The notes: generated by a model not told the origin, from the sequence alone. A stretch of DNA of 64,000 nucleotides from Paenibacillus aurantius (GCF_032268605.1 NZ_CP130318.1:4873501-4937500); one strand, 5' to 3'; counted from the first letter of the stretch, positions 23,462 through 32,932 are shown. Numbers and translations are program-made.

Positions 23462-25552
23462 CTAAGGGAGATCCTGCTGAAAGGAATGCACCGGCAAAGT
23501 AAAATAAAACGTGCTCCCCTCTTCCCCGGGTGAAGCCACCCCGATGTCCCCGCCGTGGCTGGAAATGATTTCGCGGCAGATGGCGAGCCCCAGGCCAAGC
23601 CCTCCGCTGCTTCCCCGCTGCCGGCCGGAAGCCCCCTGGTAGTAACGGTCGAACAGCCGGCCCCGCTCGGAGTCCGGCACCCCTTCGCCCGTATCCGTGA
23701 TGCGGACGACAAAATGCGGCGGCCCCACCCTTTCCTCGTCCAGGCCCACCCTTACCCGTACCTCCCCGCCGGACGGGGTGAACTTCGCGGCATTGGACAG
23801 GAGGTTCGAGAAAACCTGCTCCAGCCGGATCGCATCCGCCGAAATCATGGCGTCACGGATCGGCAGCCGGCCCGGGGCCGGTTCGAGCCAGACCAGCTTG
23901 AGCCCCTTCTGGGTCAGCTCCGTCTCATATTTGACGTACAGCCAGTGGAAGAAGGTGACGGCCGGTTCCACGGTATGCCGGAAGCGGGTCTGGCCGGTTT
24001 CCAGCCGGGCGAGCTCCATGAAATCATCCACCATCCGCTCGAGGAAAAGGATTTTGTCATAGATCAGTTCCGTATATTTGAGATCGCCCGGCTTGACGAT
24101 GCCGTCAATCATGGCTTTGACATATCCCTTCAGGGAGGTCAGCGGGGTCCCGACCTCATGGGAAACGTTCGCAAAGAAGATCCGGCGGTTCTCGGCCACC
24201 CGGGACAGTTCCCGGTTCGCTTTCTCCAGCTTGTGGTTGATGCCCTGAAGCTCGGCCGTCCTCGCCGCCACCTTCCTTTCGAGGTCCTTGTTGCTGTCCT
24301 GCAATTCCCCTGACAGGATCTCCACGTGATGGAACGCCCGGGAGAATTTACCCGACAGATTCAGGGATTGGGTGAAGAGAAACAGCATGAACCCAAACGG
24401 CATGATATCGCCGAACGACACCATATGGCGGTAGAACAGCATGTCGGTCAGGATCGCGTACGCAAAGAACAAGAATCCGATACAGTTAAGCAGCGAGCCT
24501 TCCCTTCGCCGCCGGATCGCGGCCAAGTACACGTACAGCGTATAGAAGAGGGAGGGCACCGCCATCAGCAGCTGAAAGATCAGGAGAAACTCCGTATAGA
24601 ACGATCCGGGCGTCACCAAAATCGTCAATCCGCCAAGCACTCCGTTAAACAGCATCCACGTACGGAAGCCTTTGCTGGACTCGGCGGGGTACTGGGAATG
24701 GACGAAGAGCACCAGGCTGACGAGGGCCCCGATGCCCCCGAGGTATTCGAGCTTGGTCGCCGCCTGCCACGGAATGCCGGGAAACAGGTAGGTGCCGAGG
24801 GTTTCGCCAACAAACAGGCTACGGACAAAGACCGACAGGCAGATGCCCGCAAAATAGACAGGATACCGTTCCTTGCGCCGGAACACATACAAGCCGAAAT
24901 GGTACAACCCCATAAAAGCGAGGCAGCCCGAAACAAAAATCTCCTTCACGACGTTCCGGGTCCGCTCAAACAGGATCATCTGGGCCTCCCCGATCTTGAT
25001 CGGACTCCACAAGCCCCCTTTGCGCTGAACGAAATTGGCCACCTGAATCACCAGCTCTACGTTCTCCATCCGGGGAGTAAAGGGGACGACCTTGGGATGG
25101 TTGACGGGAACCATGGAGTCCGCCGAGGTTCCGGGCACGCCGTTGGAGGCGAATTCCGTGCCGTCGATCCACAACCGGTAGGAGGTCGCTACCGGAGGCA
25201 TGTACAGGGCAAGCGTCCGGCCGACATAAGCTTCAGGCAGGCGGACCGTCAGCCGGTAGGTTCCGTACCCCCGATTCGACAGCTTCTCCCCGTTAACCGT
25301 CTTGCCCTCCCACTCGGAAGGAGCCGTCAAATAACCGGGCGTTCTCTTCCATCCGCCGTTATGCAAATCCCCCGGGGTATACAGGGCTTTCCAATAAAAT
25401 TCCCACTCTCCCGACAGGGAAAGCGGCCTTCCTTCGTTTAATTCCGCCTCCGTCAGGACCGCGGCGGCCTTGACGGCCGGCTCCGCTTGTGCAAGGCCGG
25501 GGCAGACCGTCAGCCAAAGAAGCAGGCCCATCAGGGCCATCCACCATTTCAT
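23462..25552 (-). CDS. 7TMR-DISM sensor histidine kinase
   Basis: A 696-residue membrane kinase. A signal peptide (MKWWMALMGLLLWLTVCPGLAQA) precedes an extracellular 7TMR-DISMED2 carbohydrate-binding-like domain (about 40-175, with LSGEWEFYWKALYTPGDL), seven transmembrane helices (about 190-390), a coiled coil, a HisKA domain with the phospho-His in FFANVSHEVGTPLTSL and an HATPase domain with LLSNAAKFTPSGGEV, DTGEGVPD and GLGLGLAI. The start is ATG 25552 with AGGAG 8 bp upstream. It signals to the OmpR-type regulator next to it. The DISM fold suggests sensing of a sugar or cell-wall ligand. Confidence 0.92.
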   Translation of the reverse strand: MKWWMALMGLLLWLTVCPGLAQAEPAVKAAAVLTEAELNEGRPLSLSGEWEFYWKALYTPGDLHNGGWKRTPGYLTAPSEWEGKTVNGEKLSNRGYGTYRLTVRLPEAYVGRTLALYMPPVATSYRLWIDGTEFASNGVPGTSADSMVPVNHPKVVPFTPRMENVELVIQVANFVQRKGGLWSPIKIGEAQMILFERTRNVVKEIFVSGCLAFMGLYHFGLYVFRRKERYPVYFAGICLSVFVRSLFVGETLGTYLFPGIPWQAATKLEYLGGIGALVSLVLFVHSQYPAESSKGFRTWMLFNGVLGGLTILVTPGSFYTEFLLIFQLLMAVPSLFYTLYVYLAAIRRRREGSLLNCIGFLFFAYAILTDMLFYRHMVSFGDIMPFGFMLFLFTQSLNLSGKFSRAFHHVEILSGELQDSNKDLERKVAARTAELQGINHKLEKANRELSRVAENRRIFFANVSHEVGTPLTSLKGYVKAMIDGIVKPGDLKYTELIYDKILFLERMVDDFMELARLETGQTRFRHTVEPAVTFFHWLYVKYETELTQKGLKLVWLEPAPGRLPIRDAMISADAIRLEQVFSNLLSNAAKFTPSGGEVRVRVGLDEERVGPPHFVVRITDTGEGVPDSERGRLFDRYYQGASGRQRGSSGGLGLGLAICREIISSHGGDIGVASPGEEGSTFYFTLPVHSFQQDLP

Positions 25553-25723
25553 CCTTACTGCTCCTAATCTGAATTTCAACCAGGGTAGGCCTTCCAGCCT
25601 ATCGCCAGAAATTCCGCATAGGATGATTTTACCAGACACTTCGCCCGCCTATCTACAAATTTTTTCCTTCTCCTTATCTCCATGTCAATAGTACGCTCCC
25701 GGTTCCCTTCCCCCAATAGGCAG

Positions 25724-25763
25724 AAAAAACTCCATCCCCTCTCCTAAGGAGAAGGGATGGAGT
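25724..25763 (-). terminator. intrinsic terminator after the FAD oxidoreductase gene
   Basis: ACTCCATCCC / GGGATGGAGT with a 15-base loop that itself pairs weakly, followed by six T on the minus strand. Confidence 0.85.
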
Positions 25764-25809
25764 CATGCCCTGGGGGAACAATCGATCGGAAAGGACGGGC
25801 CGCTTCCGC

Positions 25810-28059
25810 TTATTCGTACACGCGCAGCTCGACGATTTCGGCCCGGCGGCATCCGTTCGTGGCTTCCACCACAACCCGAACGGCTTCGGCGCTCACCGGA
25901 GCGGGCAACGCATGGACGCGCCTGCGCCTGCGGTTGCCGTGCTCCTCCGCCACCGTCGTCCATTCCCCGTTCCGCTTAACCTCAATCCGATAATCTTTCA
26001 CAAGCTCGGGCAGGATCTCGAATGGGGTACGGTGATGATGCAGGTTGATCAGGTCCTCGTTCACGTCGTCATGGAACACCACCTGCACCGTTCCCACCTG
26101 CACCGGCTGCTCCCACTGAACGGAGAGCCATTCCTCCCGTCCGGAGGTGAGCTCCTCCGAGGCCCACAGGTGAGGGCCTCCATACGGACGCAGGTACCCG
26201 TCCACGGCCTTCTCCGGAGCGAAGGCCGCTGACTCGCCGCTAAGCCGGAAGCAGATCGGGCGCCGCTCGAAGCTCCGCTTGCTCCACTGCACTAGCGGCT
26301 GCTCCGGCTGGTGATCCTCGAGGTCCGAGGAGACGACAGGCTTTGAGCCCTTGACGAAGCAGAGAACACCGGTTTGGGGCTCGGCCGAAGTGTGCAGCGT
26401 CACCGCCTCATTCTGGCGGATAATCAAGAAAGCATTCTGCTCGAGCTCCGGCTCCCAGGAAAGCGGCACGCTCACCCACTGCCTGCTTCCTTGGGGAACA
26501 GAGGCTTCTCCCTGGGCCTGCCGCGTATGGGGAACGTAATTCTCCCTCTTCCCGGTGCTCCACAGCTCAACCTCAAGCGTTGTAGCCTCCGAGGCATCAA
26601 GCAGGAGCTCCAGCCCTTGGAAGGCGCCCGCCACGGGGACCAGCAGGCCGACGTCCGACTGAAGCGGATGCGTTCCCTCCGGTCTTTCGACAGCAAGCCG
26701 GGTAAGGGTGCTGGATGCCGCTGCCGTTCCCTTCAGGGCCAGGTCGCGGGGATCTTCGCTTCGCACGCCGATGAGCGAAGCATCCTGCCGAAGAAGCGTC
26801 TCCCGAAGGTCGAGCAGATGGTCCCCGGCGAGCTCCCGCGGGGTGACTCCCTTCTGCACGCAGAGGGCGGCGCCCGTTCCGGCCGCTTCCCCCATGACGG
26901 CACAGGTAGCCATGACACGGGTGGTCCCGAAGGCCACATGCGTGGCGCTGATATCCCGGCCCGCGAAGAGAAGGTTGCGTACGTTAACGGAATAGAGAGA
27001 GCGGAACGGGATGTGGTAATTGCCGTCGGCATGCAGATGCTTGGACCCGCTCTCCTGCGAGTAAACCCCTTGAGGGGGATGGAGATCGATCGACCAGCCG
27101 CCGAAGGCCACCCGGTCCTCGAACGGAGTCTGGGCGAGAATATCGTTCTGGTTCAGCACGTAATCGCCCACAAACCGGCGGTACTCCCGTTTGCCCGGGA
27201 TGGAGCCGACCCATTCCAAGGTCATGTTCTCGGAATCGAACTGACCGGAATTTTTGATATAATCCCAGATTCCGTAGATGACCGCCCACAGCTCGTCGCG
27301 GATCCGCTCGTTATCGTGGACGGTATCAAGCTCCCCGCCCCATTCGATCCACCAGTAAGCGCATCCATTGTCGCCGCTGCGGATGACTCTCTTGAGGGGA
27401 ATGGACGTCTGGCTGATATCCACGGCAAAATCCGGGGCGATGTACTTAACCGGGCGTCCCGCATCCTTCGTATAGAAGAGCAGGGTGCTTCCGAGCGTAA
27501 TGCCGTCCGCTTCCTCCGGTGCCCATTCCTCGTTGTACTCGTGGCGCGCTTCCCGGCCGATCCGGTGCTTCGCCCCCGCCAGGAACCCGACCAGCCCGTC
27601 TCCGGTGCAGTCGAGGAAGTAGTCGCTCTCAAAGCGGATCTCCCTTTCGGAGCCCATCATCCAGCCGGTTACGGAACGGATCGTGCGCTCCTCCTCCCCA
27701 CCTTCGGCCTCCACCTCATGCACATCCGTATTGAGGAACAGCTGAATGTTCTTCTCCGCGCGTACCGTTTCCAGAACGACGAGGTCCCAGAAGTAGGGGT
27801 TCCCATCGATGTTGCGGTACTGGTTCTCCACGAACATCTCTCCCATGATCCCGGTTTCCCGGGCATAGCGCTGGGCGCCATGCGCCGTCGCCCCGCACAC
27901 CCACACCCGGACCTCGCTGGAGGAATTTCCTCCGAGCACGGGACGGTTGTTGACAAGCGCTACCGTCTGGCCCAAACGGGCGGCGGCCACCGCTGCGCAA
28001 ACCCCCGCCAATCCTCCGCCGATTACCGCAATATCCGTCTTTACCGTTTCCTGCCTCAT
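25810..28059 (-). CDS. FAD-dependent oxidoreductase with C-terminal carbohydrate-binding-like domain
   Basis: A 749-residue protein. Residues 1-450 form an FAD-dependent oxidoreductase: IAVIGGGLAGVCAAVAAARLG dinucleotide fold, VLGGNSSSEVRVW, DYFLDCTGDGLVGFLAGA, and FAGRDISATHVAFGTTRVMATCAVMGEAAGTGAAL. The C-terminal part (about 590-745) resembles a discoidin/F5-8C-type domain (FAPEKAVDGYLRPYGGPHLWAS, LSVQWEQPVQVGTVQVVF). No signal peptide is seen. Such proteins cluster with sugar-acid or plant polysaccharide genes; the substrate is unknown. The start ATG at 28059 follows GGAGGG. It is transcribed divergently from an AraC regulator that probably controls it. Confidence 0.82.
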   Translation of the reverse strand: MRQETVKTDIAVIGGGLAGVCAAVAAARLGQTVALVNNRPVLGGNSSSEVRVWVCGATAHGAQRYARETGIMGEMFVENQYRNIDGNPYFWDLVVLETVRAEKNIQLFLNTDVHEVEAEGGEEERTIRSVTGWMMGSEREIRFESDYFLDCTGDGLVGFLAGAKHRIGREARHEYNEEWAPEEADGITLGSTLLFYTKDAGRPVKYIAPDFAVDISQTSIPLKRVIRSGDNGCAYWWIEWGGELDTVHDNERIRDELWAVIYGIWDYIKNSGQFDSENMTLEWVGSIPGKREYRRFVGDYVLNQNDILAQTPFEDRVAFGGWSIDLHPPQGVYSQESGSKHLHADGNYHIPFRSLYSVNVRNLLFAGRDISATHVAFGTTRVMATCAVMGEAAGTGAALCVQKGVTPRELAGDHLLDLRETLLRQDASLIGVRSEDPRDLALKGTAAASSTLTRLAVERPEGTHPLQSDVGLLVPVAGAFQGLELLLDASEATTLEVELWSTGKRENYVPHTRQAQGEASVPQGSRQWVSVPLSWEPELEQNAFLIIRQNEAVTLHTSAEPQTGVLCFVKGSKPVVSSDLEDHQPEQPLVQWSKRSFERRPICFRLSGESAAFAPEKAVDGYLRPYGGPHLWASEELTSGREEWLSVQWEQPVQVGTVQVVFHDDVNEDLINLHHHRTPFEILPELVKDYRIEVKRNGEWTTVAEEHGNRRRRRVHALPAPVSAEAVRVVVEATNGCRRAEIVELRVYE

Positions 28060-28124
28060 GGCTCACCCTCCGATAATAAGCTTAATAATATCCTTGGTTT
28101 CATCATAAACCAGCAGGTTTCCAA

Positions 28125-28136
28125 ATAACATGTTAT
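28125..28136. promoter_or_regulatory. 12-bp palindrome in the divergent promoter region
   Basis: ATAACATGTTAT is a perfect palindrome in the 127-bp space between the FAD oxidoreductase and AraC-family genes. A TACAAT hexamer (plus strand) lies just downstream at 28141. It is a candidate operator for the AraC regulator. Confidence 0.4.
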
Positions 28137-28186
28137 GCATTACAATGGGCATATCCATTATTTCATACCATGAGGGGAATCATCTT

Positions 28187-28984
28187 ATGCCGCTGCGGAT
28201 CCTGAATCATGTATACTGGCGGGCCAAGAAGCAGTTTATGCTGGAGAGCGACGTTTACCGGAATTGGACAATGTTTGCCGTGGAGGAAGGGCGGTTTGCC
28301 TATGAGATTGGAGAAAGCCGGGGGGAAGCGGGCTTCGGGGATCTGGTCGTCTGTCCGCCCGGGCTCGACTTTCATAGACGAACCTTGGAGCCTCTGACCT
28401 TTCATTACCTGGAATTTGCTTGGGAGGATCCCGGGGAGGATGCTGCGGGAATAGACCCGGCGGCCGATTGGGGGGAAGCCAAGAGGCCGGTGGCCGACCT
28501 GGCCCGGCTGACCTCCACTTACCGCCATTGGGTCCGGACGGCCGAGTCCTGGGACGAAGCCGACCGGAAATGGAAGGATCACCTTCTGAACGACTTGTGG
28601 CGGCTGCTTGCCGCCGAGAAAGCAGAGGAAACCCGAAATGGGGGCCGGGACGGAATCCCGGCCGATCCGCTTATGGAGAAGGCGGAGAAAGCGTTATCGC
28701 GGCTGGCTAATGAGCCCTTCAGCATGAGAGAGCTGGCCGAATCGCTCGGCCTGCGTCCCGTCCCGTTCACCCGCCGGTTTTATAAGCATGCGGGCATGAC
28801 GCCCTCGGCCTATGTAACGGAGCTCCGGATGAACCGGGCATGCAGGCTGCTGACCGAAACGAACCTTCCTCTCGATAGCGTGGCCCGGCAGTGCGGGTAT
28901 GAGAACGGCTTTTATTTGAGCCGGGTGTTCCTGGAGCGCGTCGGCGTCCGGCCTTCCGTTTACCGAAAGACAAGAAGGGTATGA
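28187..28984 (+). CDS. AraC-family transcriptional regulator
   Basis: A 265-residue regulator. The N-terminal half (1-160) is a cupin-like ligand domain (NHVYWRAKKQFMLESDVYRNW, GDLVVCPPGLDFHRRTLEPL). The C-terminal 100 residues are two helix-turn-helix motifs: FSMRELAESLGLRPVPFTRRFYKHAGMTPSAYV and LPLDSVARQCGYENGFYLSRVFLERVGVRPSVYRK. I choose ATG 28187, as GAGGGGAA lies 10 bp before it; an in-frame ATG at 28130 falls in the promoter. It likely senses a sugar and activates the divergent oxidoreductase gene. Its stop abuts that of the next gene with no gap. Confidence 0.87.
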   Translation: MPLRILNHVYWRAKKQFMLESDVYRNWTMFAVEEGRFAYEIGESRGEAGFGDLVVCPPGLDFHRRTLEPLTFHYLEFAWEDPGEDAAGIDPAADWGEAKRPVADLARLTSTYRHWVRTAESWDEADRKWKDHLLNDLWRLLAAEKAEETRNGGRDGIPADPLMEKAEKALSRLANEPFSMRELAESLGLRPVPFTRRFYKHAGMTPSAYVTELRMNRACRLLTETNLPLDSVARQCGYENGFYLSRVFLERVGVRPSVYRKTRRV

Positions 28985-29362
28985 TTACTCTTGACCGTCG
29001 GCGATCGTCTGAAAGACGCGCATGGCGTTCATGACCTTCGGTATGCCCACATGCGGAAGGCAGTGGAGGATGACCTCCACCACTTCTTCACGGGTCAGCC
29101 CCACGTGAAGAGCCGCGTGGAAGTGAAACCGGAGCTGGTCAGCCGAATCCCCTTGGGAAATCAGAGAGGAGATCGAGGCGATTTCCCGCTGTTTCAAATC
29201 GAGGCCCGAGCGGGCATAAATACCACCGAACCCGAATTCCACCACATACCGGCCGAGCTCGGGCATATCCCGGAGAACAGCCTGTACCGCCTCGTAGCCT
29301 TTTGCCCCGCCAATGGCTTCCGCCATCTTAAGCCCTGTCTCAAAATGCTCGCTGCTGTTCAT
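28985..29362 (-). CDS. carboxymuconolactone decarboxylase-family protein
   Basis: A 125-residue AhpD/CMD-fold protein: FGFGGIYARSGLDLKQREIASISSLISQGDS followed by LRFHFHAALHVGLTREEVVEVILHCLPHVGIPKVMNAM. The single Cys in HCLPH rather than CxxC argues against an AhpD peroxidase-type disulfide centre and for the decarboxylase-type branch. Function remains open. It is convergent with the AraC gene: the two stop codons are directly adjacent (28984/28985) and no terminator separates them. Confidence 0.85.
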   Translation of the reverse strand: MNSSEHFETGLKMAEAIGGAKGYEAVQAVLRDMPELGRYVVEFGFGGIYARSGLDLKQREIASISSLISQGDSADQLRFHFHAALHVGLTREEVVEVILHCLPHVGIPKVMNAMRVFQTIADGQE

Positions 29363-29388
29363 AACCCCACCCCATTCTCTTTATTCGT

Positions 29389-29474
29389 GCCTTATCCGTG
29401 AGTATGGTTCTGCTTCCCTTATGATTTCGCGCACCTGCAGCTGCCTTCTTGCTAACAAAATTACCGGATAAGGC
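29389..29474. repeat. short palindromic repeat element, copy 1
   Basis: An 86-bp element with 10-bp terminal inverted repeats GCCTTATCCG and CGGATAAGGC. Its start (GCCTTATCCGTGAGTATGG) and end (TTACCGGATAAGGC) closely match those of the element at 42439-42518. It sits just beyond the 3' end of the thiamine-diphosphate enzyme gene. Confidence 0.6.
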
Positions 29475-29475
29475 C

Positions 29476-31179
29476 CTACCCCCTCGCTAAAGTAGGCGGA
29501 AGCTCCTCCGGATCGACCATCGCTTCGATGACCACCGTTTCCTCCAAGGCCAAGGCGGCGGTCAGCGCCCGGCGGAGCTCATCCCCCGTCCCGCAGCGAA
29601 ACGCCCGGCAGCCCATCGCCTCCGCATAGCCCTTCACGTTCAAGGGAATCTCGAACACGGTGCCGTCCGTCCTCCCGACATGAGCTCTCATTCCTTTGTT
29701 CACCATATCCAGACGGCCGTTGTTCAACACAACGAAGATCACGTTCGCTCCGCTGTTAACCGCCGTGGAAAGCTCGGAGCCGTTCATGAAGAGGCAGCCG
29801 TCCCCTGTCAGACAGACGAAGCGCTCCTTCGGAGAGGCCAGCTGGGCCCCGATGGAGTAACCGATCGCGTGCCCCATGGAGGCAAACACGTCGTCGAACA
29901 GGAAGCTGCCCGCCCGCTTGACCGCCAGATGCCGGACGGCATGATAGCTGTGGCTCCCGTCGTCCCCGATCACAGTGGCTTCCTCCGGCAGCACCTCTCC
30001 CAGGATGCCCATCGTCTCGCGGGCCGTGAGGGCCGGCGCGTCAGCGTCCGGAGCCTTCTCCTGCCCGCTCTCCGCCAGCGCCGCTTCACCGGCAGCGGGC
30101 TGCAGGCCGGCGTGCTCAGCCGGGCTGTCGATCGCGGCGGCCGCCAGCGCGACCCCCGTTCCGGCGAAGGCCCTCATTTCCTTCAGAAGGGCCTGCAGGT
30201 TCGTTTTGGCACAGCCCTGGATAAACAAGGTGGGAGCCGGAAGAGATTTGCCGACGAAGGCCGGCTCCACGTCGAATTGAATGACGTGGCGGGGATACTC
30301 CGCCGGCTTCAAGGCGGGCAGCGACATGTCGCTGAGCGAAGTGCCGATGACGATAAGCAGGTCCACGCCGTTCCGGATATACTCCTCCGCTTCCGGACCG
30401 CCTCCCAGTCCATAGCTGCCGAGAGACAGCGGATGAACCGTGGGGAACGTCCCCTTGCCTCCGGGCGTCGTCGCCACGGGCAGGCCCCAGCCTTCGGCCA
30501 GCGCCCGGACCTCTTCGTAGGCCCCGGAAAGGTGGACGCCCTTGCCGAGGAAGAGCAGAGGGCGCTGTGCTCCGGAGAGAAGCGGGAACACCCGATCGAG
30601 GCGCGAGGAGACCGTTCCCGGCTCCCTCTCAGGAAACGGCAGCTCGAACGGCTCAATCGGCTCCGTCAGCACATCGTACGGAATCGCCAGATGAACCGGC
30701 CCCCTGCGGCCTGTTACCGCCTTCTCTACCGCATGGGCGAGGTAGCTCTTCAGCACCTCCCCTCTTTCCACTCTGGCGCTGAAGAGCGTCACCGACTGGA
30801 ACATCTGCACCAGATCCGTTCCGAAAAAGGTCGAATCCTGGCCGAGGGGCTTGCCCGTTTCCTTCATCGACGGGTGCCCCGTCAGGAAGAAGACCGGCTG
30901 ATGGAACACCTTGGCCTGGCCGGCCGCCGTAATCATATTGGTCCCCCCGGGACCGGAGGTTCCCGCCGCCACCCCGAGGCCTCTTCGCCAAGCGTATCCT
31001 CCCGCCTCGTACCCTGCCCCGGCTTCATGACGAGCGAGAACATAGTCGATGCCCTGGTTGCCCGCCTCCAGCACAAGCGGGACGACGGCTTTGCCCGGAA
31101 CCCCAAAAATATGATCGACCCCCCATCTTTTGAAATGCTCCATCAGTACGGTGACTACACGCTTCACAGGCTCCACCAT
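29476..31179 (-). CDS. thiamine-diphosphate-dependent enzyme, acetolactate synthase-like
   Basis: A 567-residue enzyme. The N-terminal pyrimidine-binding domain has the activating Glu in ARHEAGAGYEAGGYAWRRG and GVAAGTSGPGGTN; a central domain follows (about 190-330); the pyrophosphate-binding domain carries the TPP/Mg motif GDGCLFMNGSELSTAVNSGA ending in NN. An Ala/Glu-rich linker (about 335-385) is longer than usual. It belongs to the acetolactate synthase / oxalyl-CoA decarboxylase superfamily; the substrate cannot be fixed from motifs. The start ATG at 31179 has only a weak site (GATAAGG). It follows the histidine kinase gene by 21 bp, so the two are co-transcribed. Confidence 0.8.
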   Translation of the reverse strand: MVEPVKRVVTVLMEHFKRWGVDHIFGVPGKAVVPLVLEAGNQGIDYVLARHEAGAGYEAGGYAWRRGLGVAAGTSGPGGTNMITAAGQAKVFHQPVFFLTGHPSMKETGKPLGQDSTFFGTDLVQMFQSVTLFSARVERGEVLKSYLAHAVEKAVTGRRGPVHLAIPYDVLTEPIEPFELPFPEREPGTVSSRLDRVFPLLSGAQRPLLFLGKGVHLSGAYEEVRALAEGWGLPVATTPGGKGTFPTVHPLSLGSYGLGGGPEAEEYIRNGVDLLIVIGTSLSDMSLPALKPAEYPRHVIQFDVEPAFVGKSLPAPTLFIQGCAKTNLQALLKEMRAFAGTGVALAAAAIDSPAEHAGLQPAAGEAALAESGQEKAPDADAPALTARETMGILGEVLPEEATVIGDDGSHSYHAVRHLAVKRAGSFLFDDVFASMGHAIGYSIGAQLASPKERFVCLTGDGCLFMNGSELSTAVNSGANVIFVVLNNGRLDMVNKGMRAHVGRTDGTVFEIPLNVKGYAEAMGCRAFRCGTGDELRRALTAALALEETVVIEAMVDPEELPPTLARG

Positions 31180-31200
31180 CCTTATCGGGATAAACGGACT

Positions 31201-32802
31201 TCAGCAGTCCTCACAGATCGGCAGTATGATGTCGAATCGGGTGCCGACTCCCTTTTGCGAGTGGATGATCATCATTCCTTTATGGTTCTCAACGATCCGG
31301 TAGCAGACCGACAGGCCGAGGCCAAGGCCGTTCTCCTTCGTGCTGAAGAACGGATTGAGCACCTTGTTGCGCTCCTCCTCCGTCATGCCGATCCCGGTGT
31401 CGGTGATGCTGATCTTGACCTTGTCCTGGTAGTCCTTCACTTGCACGGTGATCGTTCCTCCCCGGGGCATGGCATCCAAAGCGTTCTGGATCACGTTGAC
31501 GAACACCTGCTTGATTTGAATCGGATCCACGAACACCTTGACCGGAAAGGGGCGAAGCTCGGGAATCAGCTGGGTATCGTTCAGAATGGCCTGGCTCTTC
31601 ATCAAGTTGACCGTATCGAGAATAAGCTCCTGAAGGATGCACTCCCGGCGGTCCGGCGTGCTGGGCTTGGCCATGACGACGAAATCCGAAACAAGCTTGT
31701 TGACGTTCTTCAGTTCCTTATGAACAAGATCGAGGTACTTCCGTTCACTTTCCTGATCACGGAACCTTTCGAGGAGCAGCTGAATGAAACCCATGATGGA
31801 AGTAAGAGGATTGCGGATTTCGTGGGCAAGCCCCGCGGCAAGGCGGCCGATGGCTGAGAATTTCTCCGAATTGATGATCTGCTGCTCCAGCTCGAACCGT
31901 TCCGTGATGTCTCTCAGCTGCGCATAAGCCCCGATCAGCGTCCGGTTATCGTCATAGATCGGAATGGCGTCGAAGAGGCAGATGATCCGCCGGTCGAGCG
32001 AAATCGTAAACACCAGCTCCACATCCTCATAGTGCCGCCCGTTCTTCAACACCTCGTAGAGGTAATTGCCGAACTGCTCGAAGCTGAAGATCGAATTGCC
32101 CACGGCATCCTCCCGGCGCCGTTTGGTAATCTTCTCCGCGAACGAGTTGAATTCCGTGATGTTGCCGAAGTTATCGGTGACGATGACCCCGTTCTTGATT
32201 GTGTTGATCATCAGATGATTAAGCAGGTACTGGTTGCGGTTGTTTCTTCTAAGAAGCAGCTCCCTTTCCATCGAATCCACCATGTTCTCCAGCAGCGCCA
32301 GCTGAAAGACGCTGTAATCCGCGGCCGCATTCATAATACCCACCGTGCCGACCAGGTTGTTAATCTCGCGGAAATGAAACGGCACGCAGCAGCAGGCGGA
32401 CAGACTCAGCTTATGATGAAAATGCTCCTCTCCCACGACTTCTACCGGGTGTCCCTGCTTCAGGGCCAAATGGACGGCGTTCGTTCCCATCTCCTGCTCG
32501 GACAGAAGGATGCCCTCTCTCATCCCCAGCTGGTGAATGACATCCTTCATGGTGGGATCGCCAAAAATTTCGAGGATGAAGCCGTTCTGATCGGCCAGAA
32601 GAATCAGGACTTCCATCCCCCTCAATAGGTCCAGTACACGGGTTCCAAAAAAGCTGACAACGGAGATTACCTCACTGTATTTAATCTTGCGCTGCATCAA
32701 TTCCGCTTCGCTTAACACCGTTACGGGAACAGGAATGCTTGCCGGGTCCATCCCGGCGGCCAGGCATCTGGCTTTGGACTCCGTGACGTAAGACGCCTCC
32801 AC
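31201..32802 (-). CDS. PAS/GAF sensor histidine kinase with AcoR-like N-terminus
   Basis: A 533-residue soluble kinase. Residues 1-180 resemble the AcoR-type GAF sensor (SKARCLAAGMDPASIP, LADQNGFILEIFGD, EQEMGTNAVHLAL, HHKLSLSACCCVPFH). A PAS domain follows (about 195-320, TIKNGVIVTDNFGNITEFNS), then HisKA with the phospho-His in AGLAHEIRNPLTSIMGF and HATPase with NVIQNALDAMPRGGTI, DTGIGMTEEE, GLGLGLSVCY. I start at GTG 32802 because AAGGAGG lies 6 bp upstream. No response regulator is adjacent; it may feed a phosphorelay. The downstream ThDP enzyme suggests sensing of a keto acid or acetoin-like compound (inference). Confidence 0.85.
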   Translation of the reverse strand: MEASYVTESKARCLAAGMDPASIPVPVTVLSEAELMQRKIKYSEVISVVSFFGTRVLDLLRGMEVLILLADQNGFILEIFGDPTMKDVIHQLGMREGILLSEQEMGTNAVHLALKQGHPVEVVGEEHFHHKLSLSACCCVPFHFREINNLVGTVGIMNAAADYSVFQLALLENMVDSMERELLLRRNNRNQYLLNHLMINTIKNGVIVTDNFGNITEFNSFAEKITKRRREDAVGNSIFSFEQFGNYLYEVLKNGRHYEDVELVFTISLDRRIICLFDAIPIYDDNRTLIGAYAQLRDITERFELEQQIINSEKFSAIGRLAAGLAHEIRNPLTSIMGFIQLLLERFRDQESERKYLDLVHKELKNVNKLVSDFVVMAKPSTPDRRECILQELILDTVNLMKSQAILNDTQLIPELRPFPVKVFVDPIQIKQVFVNVIQNALDAMPRGGTITVQVKDYQDKVKISITDTGIGMTEEERNKVLNPFFSTKENGLGLGLSVCYRIVENHKGMMIIHSQKGVGTRFDIILPICEDC

Positions 32803-32932
32803 CTGAACCCTCCTTATTAGTTGGTTAGTTACTATTTCTACAATCATGAAAAATTCCCTTTTATTTCAATAAAAATTTCTTCAAAAATTTTACAATATCC
32901 TCCATCTAAAGACCTATTTCCCCTTTTTCATC

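Noticed and set aside
26374-28128. 584-codon plus-strand frame opposite the FAD oxidoreductase gene
   Set aside because: A long antisense frame is expected in GC-rich coding DNA; it lacks domains and a ribosome site.
29680-31857. 725-codon plus-strand frame opposite the thiamine-diphosphate enzyme and kinase genes
   Set aside because: Antisense shadow of two well supported genes; His/Arg/Gln-rich without any recognisable domain.
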